Source: Anoplopoma fimbria
Lineage: Eukaryota > Chordata > Actinopteri > Perciformes > Anoplopomatidae
Assembly: GCF_027596085.1 (NCBI RefSeq)
Contig: NC_072472.1
Span: 14,597,471-14,661,470 of the forward strand
Direction of reading: 5' to 3'
Length of the DNA stretch: 64,000 nt
Below the pieces are notes generated by a model. That model was not told where the DNA came from and ran no database searches. It saw nothing but the letters and a program-made list of their open reading frames with translations. Below, piece by piece: positions 44,315-60,213 of this stretch (position 1 is the first letter of the stretch; the number at the start of each line of letters is the position of its first letter). The translations under genes were made by a program, and so were the position numbers.

Positions 44315-47257
44315 CCACATGATAGGCTGGCCTCTCCTGATTGGTTGTTCAAAATTGTTCAAATTGAAAACACCTGTTGTCATTAAGTTAGTCATTAAGT
44401 TAGTCCCATATTGTTGACCACCCACTCTTGATTTATGACATTTGTGGCAAATTCTAAACTTGGCTTTGGTTTGAAGTGCATGTGATGACTTCACTCAGAG
44501 GGAATTGGTTAATTTGCAGGTCTGTATTTTATCTGAACTATGAGAAGAAATAAGACATGAAAGGATGCAGGTGCAACATTCTGCAATACTAGCAACAATA
44601 AGTAACCATTTTCCTGTCTTACATTTTGTAAGTGTCTATAAAGACCATAAACATTACTTTTCATTGACGAATGCCTGTTACCACCTTATTTCATGCTCTT
44701 TTACCAGAGCAGCAATCAAGCTGATTGAGTCCACCTGTGCTGATCAGCAAGTTTGCCTCAGCTGAGCTAAGGAGTGCACTACTAACGAGACAGAGCTCGG
44801 CTTTCATTGCGTTAGGTGGCTTCAAAAAGCCTAAAATCCCAATCATAGATAAGGAGTAGAGGGTATCTCTGGAAAGGGGTGTTTGATGCAACATTTGATA
44901 CTACTACTGCACAAAATAGACAGACCATGTGATGCTTACTTTAGTAAGGAGGAACTGGTTGTTAAGGATGGCTACGAAGAATGCAAATAAATGTAACAGC
45001 AAAAATAAGTAAATGGGGCAAGAAAGGACTGCTGGCAAAAAATGACTTAACATGTATATTGTAAGATAAAATACCCATTAATATTACAAGGAGAAAATTG
45101 AGAGCAGAAAGTTCAGCTCCTCTGAAATTGTGACTGAACTGTCAACACAAGCTGCCATGTACTCCTATGAACAAGTGCTGATGTGTTGAATCCACTTTAT
45201 GCAGTTTAACTTAAATCATTCTTCAGGTGGAGATCAATGATGAGGAGACACTTAACTTGTACTCAGATGGCTTTTGGGGCTAAATTTCTCTTTTATTATA
45301 TGGTGAAGTTGCGGACTCAAGTAAGCTAGAGCAAATGTCTGCACACTGGTTTTACTTCTTTAGGTGTTACTACAGGCAATTAACTTCACTTGTTGATTTA
45401 TTTCACAGTGAAAAGAACATGATCCTCTAGGTTTTCAACCATGAAAATGATAATGGTTTTATATTTTCTAGTAGTCCTGCTATGTCCATCTTTTAAAGTG
45501 AGCCTTACTAAGAAACTACCACGCTGTGTTAAGTGAATCATGAACACAGTAAAAAACCAACATGCCTGCAGTCTATTCCAGTCATCTGTTGCTTGATTAA
45601 CACATCAATGTCTTATAAACTCATACTATTTATACAGGCTGGCACAAATAATGTGATGGCTCTCTATAAACAGAGCCTGCTGGAAAATCTCTAAGAAGGA
45701 GATGAAAAAAGAGATTAAGCAACTGGATGAGAAGAAGGTATTTCAGTAAATTATACTTTTGTTGATGTTGTTAAGCAGGATTGACATTTTAAACTCACAA
45801 TTTATCTTTTTCTTTTCCCCAGCAAAGGCAGAAATGTTTAATAAATAATAAATAAAACACATTGTGTGTGCAAGTGGGGCGATAGTTTGATGGGGTCCAC
45901 AATGTCGTGTCCCACCAGTGGCAGATGACGTATCAATGTTCTATCACAAAGTGGGTAACCCTCCTGCACACACTTTAGTGTGTAGATTTTCTCCTCAGCG
46001 AGTTTTATTGACCTTTTGAACTCGTGCCCATTGTACACAAATAAATAATGACCCATGGCTTTTGGCTCATACTTTATACTCATTGTTTATTTAGTAAGAT
46101 AAGATAAGATAATCCTTTATTAGTCCCGTAGCGGGGAAATTTGCAGGAATGGTAGCACATTACTTTTTATTTGTAATGCATGCATTTAGTAAACTTCTGT
46201 CCGGTCACACTTTAAATTTGACTTTACATATAAGTTTGCCTGAAGTCATGTGAAGTTCTTCTTCTTCTTGAGTAACCAGTGATGATGATGCCTCTGTTTG
46301 ATGCAGCGCTCCAGCCTGCCTGACCTAGAAGGCTGGAGCAGAAGATTGAACCCCTAAATCATGGCCTTTAAACACAGGAAGTGGCCAATTGGAACGTACC
46401 AAGTGTCAACAATATCATGGAGGTAATTGGTATATATAATTAAGAGATTTGTTTATTTCGTTACTAGAGTCATTTGTTGGTGTTTTTTTGTTTTGGATAA
46501 TTCCTGAAATATTTATATTGAAAGGCTAGTTGTCCTGTTTTGTTTTATTTGTAGTTTAGTTGGTAATGTTTGTCTTTTTTAACCCTTTGTTTCTAAAATG
46601 GTTTGATCACCCATTTTATATGTTCCCCTTTGTCTTCAGTTAGGTCATATTTTGTCTACATACTTGCATGTTACAAGCCTAATTTTAGTTGTTAGCTTAC
46701 TGACATTAGCATTTAGCTCAAAACACAGTAAGTACAGCCAAACAGCACCAATCGCATAGCTGCAGACTTTGTCTTATTTCTATTTCTAATATAATCCTAC
46801 GTGTAAGTAAATGTGTATTTGTTTTCCTCCTAAACACATATGTGAATATATATAATTTGATCAGATCAACTTTTCTACTTTTCTTCTGGAAGTCTCTTAA
46901 CATACCCCCTGGTTGGGAATCACTGTGATTAATCCATTATTGTTTGACATTATTGGTTTGCAGAAGACTTGATGTTCATATTTTATACAAAATTAATATT
47001 CTACAGTATATTTCTCTACTCCATAAAGTTAGTTTTTTACTTTTCACAACATCATACATTTACTGTAGCAAGCCTTTGACTGAACCCCACTGTTTAAGCG
47101 TCTTTTCTTTCTCAGAGCGCTGCTGGGGCACCAGAGGGCCTCTTTGTAGGAGAGAAACACCTTTGAACTCAAAGGCAGCATGATGGATGTTTATATCTGA
47201 GCACTGAAGCCAAAGCCCACCCAGAGGACGGGGCTACTCAGGGGCATCTGTGAGTCA
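44315..47257. other. Intergenic DNA, divergent promoters of claudins E and F
   Basis: This 2.9-kb spacer separates two genes transcribed away from each other. It holds a retroposon-tail fragment at 46095-46147 and a two-unit tandem of CATTAAGTTAGT near 44380-44405. No gene is seen. Confidence 0.45.
46095..46147. repeat. Retroposon 3'-tail-like fragment, copy 2
   Basis: AAGAT units followed by AATCCTTTATTAGTCCCG and AGCGGGGAAATTTGCA. This matches the block at 6511-6565, nearly identically and in the same orientation. Confidence 0.6.
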
Positions 47258-47264
47258 TATAAAA
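47258..47264 (+). promoter_or_regulatory. TATA box of claudin F
   Basis: TATAAAA lies in the context GTCATATAAAACTTCC, about 90 bases before the ATG. It is the clearest core-promoter motif in the cluster. Confidence 0.5.
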
Positions 47265-47350
47265 CTTCCTCCGGTGGGAGAGCTTTTAGTTAGTTGCCCA
47301 GTGAAGAACTGAGACAGTGCAAGAAAGAGAAGGAGTACCACCAAACAGCA

Positions 47351-47983
47351 ATGGCATCTTTAGGGCTGCAAATTCTGGGCATCGGGCTGGCGGTGCTTGG
47401 ATGGATTGGAAACATACTAATCTGTATGCTGCCCCTGTGGAAGGTGTCTGCTTTCATCGGGAACAACATCGTGGTGGCTCAGACCATCTGGGAAGGACTG
47501 TGGATGACCTGCGTGGTTCAGAGCACCGGCCAGATGCAGTGCAAGGTCTACGACTCCCTGCTGGCCCTGCCTACGGACCTCCAGGCTGCTCGGGCCATGG
47601 TGGTCATCGCAATCCTGTTCTCTCTGTTCGGCCTGCTGCTCTCTGTGGTCGGGGGGAAATGCACCACCTGCGTTGGGGACAAGGCAGCAAAAGCCAAAGT
47701 GGCCATCTCCGCAGGTGTTTTCTTCATCCTGAGTGGGGCTCTGTGTCTGGTGACCGTGTCGCTGCCTGCCAACACTGTCATAAAAGACTTCTACAACCCC
47801 ATGGTTCCTGATTCCCAGAGGAGGGAGCTGGGTGCATGTTTGTACATGGGCTGGGGAGCATCAGGACTCCTGCTGATCGGGGGAGCTCTCCTCTGCTGTC
47901 AGTGTCCGTCAGGAGGAGACCGATTCACTGGAGCAAAGTACTCCGCGCCTAAATCCACAACGCCCGGGAAGGAATTTGTCTGA
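47351..47983 (+). CDS. Claudin F: claudin-3/4-like, plus strand
   Basis: Single-exon, 210 aa from [20 protein letters not shown]. The upstream in-frame ATG at 47294 would put 19 polar residues before the first membrane segment, so the second ATG is preferred. The first loop has WEGLWMTC and QMQC. The second loop reads [15 protein letters not shown], close to the NP-x-VP motif of claudin-3. LLCCQC and a short tail ending GKEFV (a PDZ ligand with Phe in place of Tyr) follow. It is transcribed opposite to neighbours A-E, G and H. A TATA box (47258-47264) and an AATAAA (48316-48321) frame a compact transcript of about 1 kb. Confidence 0.94.
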   Translation: MASLGLQILGIGLAVLGWIGNILICMLPLWKVSAFIGNNIVVAQTIWEGLWMTCVVQSTGQMQCKVYDSLLALPTDLQAARAMVVIAILFSLFGLLLSVVGGKCTTCVGDKAAKAKVAISAGVFFILSGALCLVTVSLPANTVIKDFYNPMVPDSQRRELGACLYMGWGASGLLLIGGALLCCQCPSGGDRFTGAKYSAPKSTTPGKEFV

Positions 47984-49890
47984 GTTGCTGTATTACATAA
48001 AAATCAAAGCACGCTTTGAACAGCATCTGACTTTACACATAGTAAAAACCTGTTGCTTAAGAAGTTGTGATTTGCATTGTGACTAATTTTGTTTTTCTAA
48101 CACATTGTGGGACTCTAAGGTATGTGCCATGTTACAATACAGCAACATTGAAGCTTAGCTCATTTCTTTTTATATCGTTTTGTGTATTAATTTCAATATA
48201 TACTCAGTGTCAGACTGCTGATGTTTCATTTATCTTATTTACAACATAAGAACTCCCGAAAGAAGACTCATGTATTTGTTGTGTGATTAATTTTTCATTT
48301 GTTTTTCCTTTGGATAATAAAAAAATGTATTCGCAACAATGTTTTTTTTTTATATGCACGGTGGAACATAACAAAATAAATGTTACTAAGCAATGTGGTT
48401 AAGTAAATGGTTTCAGATAGTTATTCAATGCTACGTTCCAGGGAGACTAATTGCACTTTTTACATATTATTTCTATTTGACTGCTATAGTTACTAGTTAC
48501 TTTAAAGAATAAGATTTTTAAACACACATAGATTAAACTATCTAGGTTGCCTTATGCTGTACAGATTGTAAAGCTATGTGACTATATGTAATTCTTAAAT
48601 TTATTTTAAACATTTAAATGTTGCTTATACATTCACATCATAGTCTAACATGAATATAGGATTGTCAGTGGTGATTCTGCAAAGTGAGTGCTTTTACATT
48701 TGATACTAAAGTAATTTTTTATTGTACTTCCGTATGTTTCCCTACAATTAAGATTAATTTGTAATGCAGGGCTTTTAATTGTAATAAACTATTTTTGGTG
48801 TTTCAGCTACTACATATAAGTAAAAGATGTGAACACTTCTTCCACCCCTGGCCTGATCTCATCTGAGTGGCCAAAATAGACACAGACACAGAAATGAAAA
48901 AGCTACAGGGGCGTATGTTTTTCTTTTCAGACTGGTTTCAATTGAAAATGTCTGAAAACAAAAGAAAACCATTAAAGAGGTCTAGAATATATCATCCTGA
49001 CAAGAATTGGCAGATGTGCTCTTACTGGGCAAAGTGTAAATATCCATTCTTTGGAGATATAAAACAGTTCCTTAGCAACATGAATCCAAGCATACACAGT
49101 GCACTGTTGTCTCTGGCAGTGACGTCCATTTTACTCAAGACAGAAACTGTAAATAACCGTCTTAACACAAGGGCAGTTGATTACACCCTGTCAAGCATCT
49201 CAAGCAGATACAGTAAGTTTATTCCCAGTAGTCTACTGCCATGAATTCCTGAGTGCCTTATCACGAGTGCTTGTTGAGAAGTTCAGTTTCAGTTTTATCA
49301 GTGTTTTCAGCAGTTTTATCAGTGTTTTCACTAGAGCTGACATGAAAAAAGAAAATATGAATAAGGAAGCTTTATTTCTGACATTTGAAAGGCAATTGGA
49401 AGTCCAACAATGATCATTATATTGTTAAACATCTCTTTTTTCAACCGCATATTTGTCTATTATTAAAATGAACTTTTAAAAAAAAATCTCTGTTCAGATT
49501 GTTTGGCTTCACACCTCTATGAGCAGCAGCATATCGTTTCAGTGTCTTGTTTCAGAGACATTTTACAGGTTTTCAGTCCTCAGATTCACTGATAAGCAAC
49601 AGCATATGCTAACCTTTGATAGGGACACAATTCATCCGAAAATAAAGAAGCAAAGTAACCACCAGACAATTTCACTTTACTGTTCTTTCTTTCGTTACTT
49701 TAATGCTCCAAATTGTCGATAGAAAATAATTCAAATTCTGAAATTCATTTTCCTAACCAACCAAATACACAGATAAGTCATCCATAAAACAACATTCTTA
49801 AGAAACAGAATATTCTTTGCAACTTTTTGATGAGAGTATTAAAAAAGGAGAATCTCAAGACATTTTATGCTGCAGTTCGAACCCAAACAC
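47984..49890. other. Intergenic DNA between claudins F and G
   Basis: The 3' UTR of F runs to about 48340, and AT-rich DNA follows. The two genes converge here. An open frame near 48867-49244 was judged non-coding. Confidence 0.5.
48316..48321 (+). terminator. Polyadenylation signal of claudin F
   Basis: AATAAA lies about 330 bases after the stop codon, followed by a T-rich stretch 20 bases later. Confidence 0.55.
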
Positions 49891-50529
49891 TCACACATAG
49901 TCAACATTTGAAGATGCGGTTCTCACAGGGACGAACTTGGCAGGTATGTAGGGTCTTGTGCCGTCCTTTGGGGGGCAGTTGTTACAGAGCAGGCCTCCTC
50001 CCAGCAGCAGCAGCCCAGCCGACCCCCAGCCAATATAAAGTGCAGCTCCGAGCTCCCTCCTCTGAGCCGCAATCACCATGGGGTTATAAAAGTCCCTGAT
50101 CACTGCGTGAGCAGACCACGATACTGGGATCATTATCAGCAAGGCTGCTATTATGAAGATCACTCCGGACACAATGCAGGCTTTGGCTTTGGCCACTTCG
50201 TCCTCCATGCAGTTGGTGCACTTTCCTCCAACCACGGCCATGAGGACGCCGAACACCCCGACGATCACAGCGATGACCACCATGGCCCTGGCGGCCTGCA
50301 GGTCTTGAGGTAGAGCAAGCATGGAGTCGTACACCTTACACTGCATCTGGCCCGTGCTCTGGACCACGCAGTTCATCCACAAGCCTTCCCAGATCACCTG
50401 GGCGGTGACGATGTTTGCCCCGACAAAAGCGGTGACTCTCCACATGGGCATGGCGCAGGTGATGATGGTGCCCAGCCAGCCGATGAAGGCCAGCAGCACA
50501 CCCATGATCTGGAGACCCTGAGAAACCAT
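49891..50529 (-). CDS. Claudin G: claudin-3/4-like
   Basis: Single-exon, 212 aa from [20 protein letters not shown]; 14 in-frame codons upstream are ignored because this ATG aligns with the family. The first loop is [12 protein letters not shown]. The second is [15 protein letters not shown]. After TM4 comes [11 protein letters not shown], then a tail with [20 protein letters not shown] carrying a Tyr-Val PDZ ligand. It is a typical tight-junction claudin. Confidence 0.94.
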   Translation of the reverse strand: MVSQGLQIMGVLLAFIGWLGTIITCAMPMWRVTAFVGANIVTAQVIWEGLWMNCVVQSTGQMQCKVYDSMLALPQDLQAARAMVVIAVIVGVFGVLMAVVGGKCTNCMEDEVAKAKACIVSGVIFIIAALLIMIPVSWSAHAVIRDFYNPMVIAAQRRELGAALYIGWGSAGLLLLGGGLLCNNCPPKDGTRPYIPAKFVPVRTASSNVDYV

Positions 50530-52064
<1,535 letters not shown>

Positions 52065-52709
52065 TCAGACAAAGTCTTTCCCGGACGCTGGTGCTGAGGC
52101 CTCAGATCTGGCAGCTTTGTACCTTGCACTGTAGGAGTCTTTATCCTTAGGGGGGCAGTTGCAGCAGAGCATCCCCCCTCCGATCAGCATCAAGGCGGCC
52201 GCCCCCCACCCGATGTAGAGCGCAGCACCCAACTCTCTCTTCTGGGCGCTGACCATCAGCGGGTTGTAGAAGTTTCGGATGATTGTGTGGGCCGTCCAGC
52301 AGACAGGGACGAGGCAGAGGACCCCAGCTATGATGAACATAACTCCAGCTGCAATGCCCACCTTCGTCTTGGACGATTTATCCTCCACACAGTTGGTGCA
52401 CTGCCCCCCGGCTACGCTGAGCAGGATAGCTAGGATGCCCACCACGATGGAGATGATGGTCAGGGCCCGGGCAGCCTGGAGGTCAGAGCTGAGGGCCAGC
52501 ATGGAGTCGTAGACCTTACACTGCATCTGGCCTGTGCTCTGGACCACACAGGTCATCCAAATACCTTCCCATGAGGTTTGCGCGGTCACAATGTTGCTGC
52601 CGATAAAAGCAGTGACCTTCCACATGGGAAGGGCACACACGATGATGGCGCCGATCCAGCCCAGGATCCCCAGAGCTGCACCCAGAATCTGTATCCCAGC
52701 AGACACCAT
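52065..52709 (-). CDS. Claudin H: claudin-3/4-like
   Basis: Single-exon, 214 aa from MVSAGIQILGAALGILGWIG. The first loop has SWEGIWMTC and QMQC. The second reads FYNPLMVSAQKRELG. MLCCNCPPKDKD follows TM4, and the tail (SYSARYKAARSEAS...) ends SGKDFV, a PDZ ligand. [10 protein letters not shown] after TM1/loop 1 replaces the [10 protein letters not shown] seen in most neighbours, a trait shared with claudin A ([10 protein letters not shown]). Confidence 0.94.
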   Translation of the reverse strand: MVSAGIQILGAALGILGWIGAIIVCALPMWKVTAFIGSNIVTAQTSWEGIWMTCVVQSTGQMQCKVYDSMLALSSDLQAARALTIISIVVGILAILLSVAGGQCTNCVEDKSSKTKVGIAAGVMFIIAGVLCLVPVCWTAHTIIRNFYNPLMVSAQKRELGAALYIGWGAAALMLIGGGMLCCNCPPKDKDSYSARYKAARSEASAPASGKDFV

Positions 52710-54158
52710 CGTGGAGAGCTGATTTATTTTAGTTGCTTCAGATGAAAGGCCTCTCTGTAGACGATCGGGGGTTGCTTGTCTCCTTCTGTGATGGAGCCAA
52801 GTCCTTTGTTAGTCAGGTGAGTTTGCTAAATGGGAGAGGATTCAGAGAAGCAGGTACATATGATCGCCTTACAGAGAGAGGAGGGGCCATGGAGGAAAAA
52901 CAGCTCACCGTCATCAGTCCCTGCTCTTCAGGTTCACTCCCCCAAACTCCACAAACACATAACCTGTTCTCCATTCGCCAACCATCCTGTCTCACTAACT
53001 TTAACAAAAGAAATCGTGTGAAATTGCTTTGCATTTGGCTGGACACGCATTATTGAACACACAATTTTAACACAATATGAGCATCTTATTGAAGAAAAAA
53101 TTATAATAACAGAACATTTGCTCAGTTCATCTTCCCTGTTAATTCCCCATTTTCAGTTTCACCTGAAGCAGCAAGAGGGTGGACTGACGTTCTGAGTGAG
53201 AGATGACTCAGTCTGTTTTGAATAACAAAACCCTTTTAACGAAACTACCAACAGACCAAATATGGTTTGCTGCTCGGCGATTTTGCTGTAAAACACCCTC
53301 ACAAACTACGGATGACATACTATGAGAGTCTAAATAGATATTTGTCCATTTTACTGCATGAAAGATTGTGGTTTCAATTGAAGTCTAGAAAGTTCACAGG
53401 TCTCCAACTTCCTTGCCACTTTTGACATTTTCAATATTAAATCAATAAAAGGATCTTTCCCTTGAACAAGCGAGTATCAAAACATCAGCATAGTAAGAAT
53501 AATAATACCGTAGGTGCTAAGAGTGGAAACATTATCAACATTTTGTAACTCTGCAGACATGAAGAAACATAGTCTTTTCACATATTGGTTGTAGACTTTA
53601 TTTTTCTATTTATTTTGTGGGAGGGGTCACCTTTATTCAGGGGGAGATTTTCCCTGAGAGCAATTTCAGGGCTACTTTATTGCCTTTATACAAGCTCTAT
53701 AAAGGAATGTATAATTATGATGAAACAAAGTTAAAAGGTTGAACATCATGTTTACAATTTGATTTAGCTGACAAAATATTTACTCAATAGTAGAATTTTA
53801 AGACCTCCTGTTTCTAAAGCATTTAAAAATAAATTGTCCATCATTGTAAAAACCAGGACTCCTGTAGACCACAGTCTGATCTGCTAGCCACCAAGCAGCT
53901 CCACTGGAGGGGTTAAGAGTCTTGCTCGAGGTCATCTTAATGGTGGAAAATGTTGCTTTGCACTCTACCCACCCAGATCCGGTCACAATTAGTTTTTGCA
54001 AATTAATTATATGTAATTGTTTTTTGAGAAAAACCTGTTTCTAAGCACTCTGATTTTCATCTCACTTCTCATTTTGAGGCAGGAAGTGACAGCTGTCTAC
54101 TTTAAGTTTTAAATAAATACTTTGATGGAAATTTTAATAATTGATCCATACACATACA

Positions 54159-54266
<108 letters not shown>

Positions 54267-56204
54267 ACACAAAATATACTCTTTAGATTTGTATTAAAGC
54301 ACACAATAATTGGGTGCCAAAAAGAAAGACATGTTGCTCCAGATAACAACGTATCAACATCAACATATTTGGATTTATAATTCTTCACAACCCCCTATGT
54401 GTCATTTACCATCAATTTCCTGTCTGAGACCCTTACAAATCAAAATGTCGATCAGATTGTGTCCACAAAAGGCAGTCTTGTTTCAAAGTATCTGTGTAAA
54501 AAGCAGAAATATTTATCTACTTCAGTGTAGCTGTATTTAATTGCAGTTCTTAAATGATCTGTGCTGTTGTCAGGGTGAGAAACCTGACCCACAATTTGTC
54601 CCATACTTGGAATTAAAAGGTTTTATTAAGGAAACCAACAAAGCGAAAAGCATGTGACCTCTAATATAACTCTGAGGATGGATTATTACAGAGTCCCTGA
54701 AATGGTGAAATGGGCCTTTAGTCATTTTGTTACTCTAAGAAACAGAATTATACTCCTCAAAACAAATGAGTGAAAAGTGAAGACTGAAGAGGCCGCATGA
54801 AATAAAGTCTTTGAGAGAAGCTCTGTTATGTTCAGTCTGTGTGTGTTCTGTGAATCAGACTGAGGGCCGATTGTAAGTGTGAACATGTAAGGTCGTTTAT
54901 TTCAGAGAAGATCACAGGAAAAGAGATTTGTGGGAAATTGGTGTGGGCGAAGTGCGGGGAAAAAGGAGTCAATGTAAGTGCAAGTGCTATGATTTACGAC
55001 GTATCTGACAGGTCTAGATTTAGCAACTTCTAAATGTTGTAACCCTGACATGAAAGAATAATTTTGAACTCTGTCTGCTATTCACCGCTCTGCCCAAAGG
55101 GAGGCAGCAACTTCTACTTTCAGAAAGTTTACTGTGTGTGTTTTGGTTAATGTGTGTGTGTGTTTGGTGGAGTACACAATTGTGCCTTAATTTCCCTGAA
55201 AGTCCCCAGGAGGTTTGACTAAGAGAAAGGTTAGCCATTTCTTTAAAATGCTGTCATTTTTGTGTCATGTAGTCCGGTGTGAACCTGTACATTTCATTAT
55301 ACATGTCCACAATGCAGCAATACACAACTCTGCTTTTGTTTGAAGCTTTCTGAACAAAGAGAAGGGGATGTCTGGGTGGTTGTGACAGTGTAGCTTCACC
55401 CAGTGTTCAAACAACTTTAAATGTGTCCATAAATCTTGAAGCAGCCATTAAATCCAAGCCTTCCTCGTTCAAAGGAATTATTACTTAGTAACAGAGAGTC
55501 CGCTTATAGAGCAGTATCGCCGACAACCAGTGACCTAATAAAGGCTGCCAGTGGAAATCCCCATCTTTCTTTGAAACGGGCAATTTGAAATAAAAGGCTG
55601 TTGATTGGCTGGGAGATATTTCTCCTATATTATAAGTGTGATTTTGTCTAAAAAGTTTGGTGTGTTAAAGTTAGTTACTTAGTAATCTGTTTTGACTACT
55701 TTAAATATGGGGTGTGACATCTTTATGAGGTCCTCTCAGGCCAACAGTTTCTATTGAAGTATACTGTAATTAACTCATCTTGATAGGCAGACAGGTTAGG
55801 AGCTTGTCTTCTTAAATATAATCAAATGGGAGCTTTCAGTTTCTATGTTAGTTATGCTCAGGTTTCAGTCTTGTCAACTGTGACCAGTTTGCATCCACCC
55901 CCTCTTTAAAAAAAACTTTTCCAACAAAACCATGAAAATAGTATTTCTTAATCATGAATTTCCCATATTTTCACTTAAATTTATAATTTATAATAATTTG
56001 TAAGTTAAGAACAAGAAAACCAACCGTTGAGAAGATGTTACTCCCAACACACCGTGTTATCATAGTTACAAACTGACGCATTTAATAGACAGTGCCCAAC
56101 TGTCACTGTGTCAGTGTGAAGGGAAAACAACACAGAAAAGTCACATGACATAACTGCTTGTGTTGAATCACAGATTATTGTGAAGTACATCCTTAGAGTT
56201 TGCT

Positions 56205-56262
56205 TGGCAGAGGGACATCTGGAAAACCCTGCTTAGCCTGCTGCTGCAAATGGCTGCAGATG
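56205..56262 (+). repeat. Possible LINE 3'-end fragment
   Basis: GAGGGACATCTGGAAAACCC followed by TGCTTAGCCTGCTGCTGC resembles the last codons of the LINE at 16035-16080 (GAAGGACGTCTGGAGGACCC, then TCTTTAGCTTGCTGACCC). The likeness is short and has no tail, so it is tentative. Confidence 0.4.
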
Positions 56263-59200
56263 GGTGAACAGACAGCTACAATAAAATATTTTGCAATCGG
56301 CGGCTCAAGTTACTGCAGTGTTTAACCGTGGCATCTTGGTGTGATGAGGTTGATTCGACCTTGCAATGTAACTGGGTAACAATAAAGCCCACAGCTTTTC
56401 GTTAACACGTTTTTTCCTCATAAATTCACGACTGTATAATATCTCAAATTTTAAGTTTTTATTCAAGTGAGTAAATATCCAAGTTTTATCTCGTAATACT
56501 ACTGCGTAATTTTTTACCTAAAATGGCCTTAATCGTCTTATAAGAGCTACAGAAACTGTATCATTTATGATTAAAGTCCAGACTTTCTTCTGCATGAAAC
56601 AAACATGCACTAGCAATGTTCAGTTAACCTGAACCCTACAATGTATTAATATTGCTGTAGATTAAGAAGCATAAACTGCAGCCTGTTGCACCAGCTATGT
56701 GTGGGTTGACTTTTATGGTGTAACCTATGGGTTACTGTGTAGTAACTGTTACAACAGAGGGAAAAAAATTAGAAAGATGACTGGGATTGATAACCATAGA
56801 GCCATGGATTTTTCTTTCTTCCACACTTTTTGAATAAAAACTACAAATAACACACATAATACATGTACTTTGAGTTCAAAGCAGGACAGTAACAGTACTT
56901 TTTCATATCTGTCTTCCCTCCTGTATTTAGGTTAATACAGAATGATCAGTGTGTAGGCCGTAGTTGCTGACCCATGCAGCTGTCTAAATTTCGCTTGGCA
57001 GTAGACCAAATAGATAAAAATGTTATATATACAGTCTGCCCCATATATACTGATATACTCTCTCCACACACCCAGTTGGATACAGTGATATAATTTGTGT
57101 TTACTCTGCAGCTGGAGAGAAGGAAGAGCTCAAACTCTAACGAATCCACCAACCCACACCTGGAAACAACCGGGGAAATGGATAATCGCTTGTAACTGGA
57201 ATGAATTTATCAACAGTTTGATTTGATGTGATGTGGAGAAAAAAAAAGATAAAAATAACCAATTGTAGCTTTGCAGGCAGCATTGAGAATGGGGATGTCA
57301 TCTTCCTGAGCCTAAAAAATGGCTAAAGAGCAATTGCCATGGAAACAGTGACAAGCTGCATTCACTCTTTCCAGCAGTGAGGTCGAACCAGCCGCACGGG
57401 TTGTTGTACATAACTAATAGAAATAGTGACTCTTAAATGAGAATATTTAAACTGACAATGATGTTAGCAGATCTTACGTTACTACTGATTGGTAAGGGCA
57501 AAATAGAAATCCCATTCAAAGGAACATGTAGCTTACCAAACTGAGACTACTGTCTACAGGTATACAGATATTTCTTCGTATTTTCCTCTACAATTCGGCC
57601 TCTTGTCCACAAGCAAACTGAGTTTTAGGTCATTAAAATGGATATTTTTGAAAACAACCTCTAAGGTTCAGATTTTTTTATTTTATTCCAATTATTCCCT
57701 ATCTGTGTTACTTCCAAAAGGTAATGCACTATCATTTGTATATAATCCATGTAAACACTTTGTATGTCGTCCACATATTCGTGAGCCAGGACGGGTTACC
57801 TAGTATTAAGAGTTACGAAGTCCTCAGAGGGAGGAGGTCGAGGAGACTGCTGTTTGTTTTTCATGTAACTTCCGTATTTAAGTAATGCCCCTTCCATAGA
57901 TCTTTTAATCCAAACCATATTCTTTTGCTTAACCTAACCAGGTATATTTGTTTCCTGAACACCAGTGGTGTGCACCAGTCTACTGATTATTTGGGACATT
58001 TCTCCTGTTGGGACATTTCTCCCGGAACAGTTTCCCATTGGGGTGCACATTTCAACCTGATCTTTGCCCTGAGTACCATTCTCTGAGCATTAAAAGTGTG
58101 ACAATACTGTAAGAGATTTTTGTATAATTCCTTGTCAGAGACGGATTACAAAATTGCCACATCTAGAGCCAGATATGTTCCTCAGGAGAAGCTGAAATAA
58201 GAGTGAATATTGGACTTGAATTTGTCAGCTGGTAAAGAAACACAACTTCAAATGCTACTTTTGCTGTGTGCAAATAAAGAAGTGTCTTAATCAACCATTT
58301 TATCAGACAATAATGTATCAGAGCTTGTCTTTGTTTTGTGCACAATTCACAGCTTGCTGGTGTATAACCTGTACTGGTGCTGTTGATCAGCAAATCCAAA
58401 ATCAAATATTTCTTGTATAAACATGCAAACAAAGAATCTGATAGTATTGAGAGTCAAATGAGATTTGAATTGTTAGCATATTGTTTTTTTCCTTCCTTAA
58501 TACCAATATTATCTCAATGAATTGCCTTTTATCAGGCTTTATCTTATCATGGTTACAGTGTTAACCATTCTTTAGCAGACGTGTGCTTTTGACAAATGTT
58601 GAAGTGTGATAATGTGTACACATATACCAGATAAATGTGTGTGAGAGTGTGATAATGGTATTGTAGTGACAACTTGGACAAATCTCAGCTGACCTTTTAG
58701 GAGAATGTTACATTCAATAGTCCAACATCACAAACAAACCAAAACACATTTAAATTTCTGCATAACATTTCTTACATTTTGGTCACCAATTTTGTTGTTT
58801 GACAAACCCATATAAAGATGTTTCAAAAGCCGGAAAAGAAAAAAAGGGTCAATATCTGCTTCCAAGCGGATTCTTATTGGATTCGTTTGTGATGTGTAAG
58901 CAAACGAACCAATCACAGCATGATTTTAGCATAATTTCAAAACTACTAATAAATCCATCTGCCGATCATGAAACTGTTCAGGAAGGAATCCTAAAATTGA
59001 TCTCAGTGCAGGTCTTTTCCCTGATTAAAAAGTAAAAAGCTGTTCTCCATTAAAGATCCCAAATATATAAATATACACATCAGGGACATTAACGGGCACT
59101 ATAAACTTCTGTCAGTCACTGGAATTTTATTTCCCAAAGTGATGATGCAGGATGAGAATCACCAAAACTGTCCAATCAATGAGTTACCTGTCAGTCAGTT

Positions 59201-60017
59201 TAACTTCATTCATATTACATTACATATTAATTTTCTGGAATAATTTAAAATCCATCTCACTGGCTTTTTTTTGTTTGTTTGCAATTCCAGTGCAATGCTT
59301 ACTTCCAGGTTAACCTACAGAAATATGTCATCCCTGTTCATGCTGCCATTAGGCTCACCACTTAACCTCCCAATCAACGCCCAGTCTTTGCAGATTCATC
59401 ATTTCATCAGCCTCCTCAGCCTACAAGTCTCAATCATCTGCCAGAACCACCAGTGCCTGGTCTCCATGAGGGATAAAAGACTTCCTGCCAATACTTTATT
59501 ATAACATACAAATTTAACTATTGTCTTTTTTTTATTCACTTGTCTCCCCTGATTGAAATGTGTATTAATCCATTGCTGAAAATAGTCCCCGACAAATACA
59601 CTTTTTACACTAAATTGAGTAACGTTTGCTAGAAACTACAGTGCTCATGGTTCAGTTTAGTCTTGATGTGTTATGACATTGTTTTTGCTTAAATTTTGTT
59701 TGTGTCTCTCCCGAACATGAAAAAGAAAACACTGGCTGGTTGGTTCACAGAAGTCACATCTATAAAATATATTTTTAACATTTCTAGTTTGTCATTAACT
59801 AGAATTTTACTTTATGATTACCCATCGGCTGTGTGACCCAGTGGAGATGGTATGTGTTATAAAAACCGCTATAAAAACTGTCACATCGTGTTTTAGTCTA
59901 TAAATATATAACAGAAAGCAGATGGAGAAAGCCTGCTTACATTTAATACGTGCCAAAGTTCCCTTCTTCTATCTTTCTCAAACACAATTCCACGCTATGC
60001 AAACATGCACAAACAAA

Positions 60018-60213
<196 letters not shown>

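Noticed and set aside
48867..49244. 125-codon plus-strand frame between claudins F and G
   Set aside because: It begins at GTG, has AT-driven composition, no domain and no splice or promoter context, and lies between two convergent genes.
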